A stretch of DNA of 64,000 nucleotides from Chryseobacterium takakiae (GTDB lineage Bacteria > Bacteroidota > Bacteroidia > Flavobacteriales > Weeksellaceae), in assembly GCF_900129385.1 (NCBI RefSeq), contig NZ_FQVO01000008.1, positions 124,001 to 188,000 on the forward strand. The letters are read 5' to 3'. Positions 61,898-64,000 of this stretch are shown here, piece after piece (position 1 is the first letter of the stretch; every line of letters begins with the position of its first letter). The notes beneath the pieces are model-generated. The model searched no databases. It had not been told where the DNA came from and saw nothing but the letters and a program-made list of their open reading frames with translations. Both the position numbers and the translations under genes were made by a program.

Positions 61898-62272
61898 ATG
61901 AAATTACTTTACTTAAGTTTATTTTTTACATTTTCAATTTCTCTTTTTAACTGTCAAAGTCGTTATAGTCCGATTAAAATGAATAAAGAACTTACAACCC
62001 TTACAAAATCAAAACTTGTTTTGCAAAGTGAAATTAATTCTTTGATTTCCGAAGGAAAATGCAAATATTTGATAAAAGAAAGAAATTATGCTGCTCCTGT
62101 TGGTCTAACTGCAAAGCGGGATTTGAAAAATGCAGCAAAAGGAATTGATGAATGGGTAGAATTGGATAAAGGAAATGCATATGTACTTACAAATTACAAA
62201 TGGATATTAATTGATAATTTTGGCTCATCACAATTACATGTAGATTTTGATACTTTATATTGTAATGAATAG
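61898..62272 (+). CDS. Small lipoprotein of unknown function
   Basis: 124 residues with signal and lipobox SLFNC (C19), then an alternating charged body (EINSLISEGKCKYLIKERNYA). No family recognised. It lies between the cupin-like gene and mutS. Confidence 0.68.
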   Translation: MKLLYLSLFFTFSISLFNCQSRYSPIKMNKELTTLTKSKLVLQSEINSLISEGKCKYLIKERNYAAPVGLTAKRDLKNAAKGIDEWVELDKGNAYVLTNYKWILIDNFGSSQLHVDFDTLYCNE

Positions 62273-62417
62273 GTTCAAATAAAGGCGATATTTATTTAAC
62301 GTAAATAGGCTCAATCATCCGAGAGAATCTGTGAAATTTGTGGGAAAAATACAAAGCTCTTTACTCCTTCTATTTTATTTCCTATTTTTACCGACCAATT
62401 TTTAAGACAGAATTTTA

Positions 62418-64000
62418 ATGGCTAAGACGAAAAAAGAAACTCCGCTAATGACACAGTACAATACCATCAAGGCGAAATATCCTGATGCGCTTTTACTTTT
62501 CAGAGTGGGAGATTTTTATGAAACGTTTGGCCAGGATGCCATTAGAACATCTCAAATTTTAGGAATCGTGCTCACCAAAAGAGCCAACGGTGAAGGACAT
62601 ATCGAACTGGCGGGATTTCCGCATCATTCCGTAGACTCTTATCTGCCGAAACTGGTGAGAGCCGGGATGAGAGTTGCCATCTGCGATCAGCTGGAAGATC
62701 CGAAAATGGTCAAAGGAATTGTAAAAAGAGGAGTAACGGAATTGGTTACGCCGGGGGTTACCTTTAATGATCAGGTTCTTAATTCAAAGAAGAATAACTT
62801 TCTGCTTTCCCTGCATAAAGAAAAAGAAAAATTCGGGATTGCACTGGTGGATATTTCCACAGGAGAATTTCTGGTGAGCGAAGGAAATCTGGAAAAGCTG
62901 CTACATATTGTTCATACATTTGATCCAAGTGAAATCATTTATCAAAGAAGTGTTCAGATTCCGGAACAGATTAAAAACAGAAGTGCTTTCAAGCTTGAAG
63001 ACTGGGCCTATCAGTATAATTTTGCTTACGAAAAGCTTACCAATCATTTTAAAACCAATTCATTAAAAGGTTTCGGTATTGAAAACCAGCAACTGGCCGT
63101 TACCGCAGCAGGAGCGATTTTTGCTTATTTGGTTGAAGATACACATCACAATTTGTTATCTCACATCACGAAAATTCAGATTATTCCGCAGGAAGATTTC
63201 CTGATGATGGATAACTTTACGCTAAGAAACCTTGAAATTGTCTACCCAAGCAATTCGCAGGGAAAATCTTTGCTAGATATTATCGACAGAACTTCCACAC
63301 CGATGGGAGGAAGACTGTTGAGAAGAAGAATTATTTTACCACTAAAATCCGTTAACGAGATCAACAGAAGACTTGCTTTAATTGATTTTTTAAACGAAAA
63401 TGATCAGTTGAAATATGAAATTTCGCAGCTGTTGAAATCAATTTCGGATCTGGACCGGTTAATGGGAAAACTGGCAGCAGAAAAAATTTCTCCGAAAGAA
63501 CTGGGGTACCTTCGTCAAAGCCTTATTAATATTCATAAAATCAAAGGGTTGCTTCATCCTCATGCCGATGTGTTGGCGTGGCTGGATCCGTTGTATGATC
63601 AGGAAGAATTAATCAAATGTCTTCAAAATCACCTGAATGACGAATTACCGGTGAATCTTGCCAAAGGAAATGTGATTAAAGAAGGAATATCCGAAGAGCT
63701 GGACAGGTTAAGAGGATTGCAGTCGAAAGGCCGCGGCTTCCTTGATGAAATGTGTCAGCGTGAAATTGAAAGAACCGGAATTTCCAGTCTTAAGATTGAT
63801 TTTAATAATGTTTTCGGATATTATATCGAAGTAAGAAATACGCATAAAGACAAAGTTCCGGCAGACTGGCTCAGAAAGCAGACGCTGGTGAATGCCGAAA
63901 GGTATATTACCGAAGAGCTCAAAGAATACGAAAACCAGATTCTGGGTGCAGAGGAGAAAATCGGGGTTTTGGAAAATGAGCTGTACCGGAAAGTTTGCGG
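62418..64000 (+). CDS. mutS: DNA mismatch repair protein MutS (3' end outside window)
   Basis: The first 527 codons of MutS. The mismatch-recognition residues FYE lie in RVGDFYETFGQDA, followed by HHSVDSYLPKLVRAGMRVAIC, domain II/III segments, and STPMGGRLLRRRI. The ABC-type ATPase domain lies outside the window. The 146-bp gap upstream (62273-62417) contains only an AT-rich stretch with an AGAATCTGTGAAATTTGTGGG repeat remnant and no clear promoter. Confidence 0.95.
   Translation, partial: MAKTKKETPLMTQYNTIKAKYPDALLLFRVGDFYETFGQDAIRTSQILGIVLTKRANGEGHIELAGFPHHSVDSYLPKLVRAGMRVAICDQLEDPKMVKGIVKRGVTELVTPGVTFNDQVLNSKKNNFLLSLHKEKEKFGIALVDISTGEFLVSEGNLEKLLHIVHTFDPSEIIYQRSVQIPEQIKNRSAFKLEDWAYQYNFAYEKLTNHFKTNSLKGFGIENQQLAVTAAGAIFAYLVEDTHHNLLSHITKIQIIPQEDFLMMDNFTLRNLEIVYPSNSQGKSLLDIIDRTSTPMGGRLLRRRIILPLKSVNEINRRLALIDFLNENDQLKYEISQLLKSISDLDRLMGKLAAEKISPKELGYLRQSLINIHKIKGLLHPHADVLAWLDPLYDQEELIKCLQNHLNDELPVNLAKGNVIKEGISEELDRLRGLQSKGRGFLDEMCQREIERTGISSLKIDFNNVFGYYIEVRNTHKDKVPADWLRKQTLVNAERYITEELKEYENQILGAEEKIGVLENELYRKVC

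Noticed and set aside
62418..64000. Truncated MutS pseudogene
   Set aside because: The frame is intact to the end of the window; the missing ATPase domain is simply beyond it.

Overview
The window is a chromosomal segment of a Flavobacteriia-type Bacteroidota, most likely Chryseobacterium or a close relative in the Weeksellaceae. The signs are AT-rich DNA, no Shine-Dalgarno sequences ahead of genes, promoters with the Bacteroidota -7 box TAnnTTTG (sometimes with a TTTG -33 box 17-19 bp upstream), a fused MurF-alanine racemase, and lineage-typical families (GLPGLI, 2TM, DUF6056, SpmA-SpmB fusion, SodC lipoprotein). There is no prophage, insertion sequence or CRISPR array. Most genes are housekeeping, with some accessory islets.

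Layout. 1-5150 (minus): patatin-like outer-membrane phospholipase (cut by the window edge), murF-alr and tdk. 5213-11096 (plus): an acidic repeat protein, rsmI, a WG-repeat protein, fabG and a DUF6056 membrane protein. 11100-12878 (minus): DUF1835 protein and GMP reductase. 13194-15824 (plus): a compact cassette of a divergent Lgt-like membrane protein, two tandem small membrane proteins and a radical SAM enzyme of the tetraether-lipid-synthase (Tes/MJ0619) type. 15864-17032: an AT-rich islet with a GLPGLI protein and a small secreted protein. 17161-20797: surE, a tail-specific protease and SodC.

21136-28106 (plus) holds a TonB-dependent receptor with a TPR-like partner, then a LytS-type histidine kinase carrying a C-terminal 2TM domain, three free-standing 2TM proteins, an isoprenylcysteine-methyltransferase-like protein and a LytTR response regulator. 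Two intergenic regions, ahead of the receptor and ahead of the second 2TM unit, carry near-identical paired 9-bp direct repeats at exactly 21-bp spacing, each 34-35 bp from a -7 box. These look like the binding sites of that LytTR regulator and tie receptor and 2TM genes into one regulon.

28198-38785 contains uncharacterised proteins, mnmA, clpC, sugar-transfer genes and sufE. Two tandem tRNA-Val(UAC) genes follow at 38890-39072, then folC. 40461-44692 holds a TolC-family protein, SprT-like protein, mannose-1-phosphate guanylyltransferase and a GNAT. 44807-50194 holds bcp, nth, a DinB-like protein, lipoproteins and a DUF885 protein. 50374-52451 is an exbB-exbD-tonB energy-transduction operon. 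52465-60558 (minus) runs through an SpmAB fusion, accD, fbaA, nadK, a CBS protein, a SpoU methyltransferase and a bestrophin, with a possible small RNA on the plus strand at 59024-59089. The window ends with a cupin-like protein, a lipoprotein and the 5' part of mutS.

The items most worth following are the Tes-like/Lgt-like cassette, the LytTR operators, the candidate small RNA, several dispersed palindromic repeats, and loss of structural metal-binding cysteines in Tdk, Nth and AccD.
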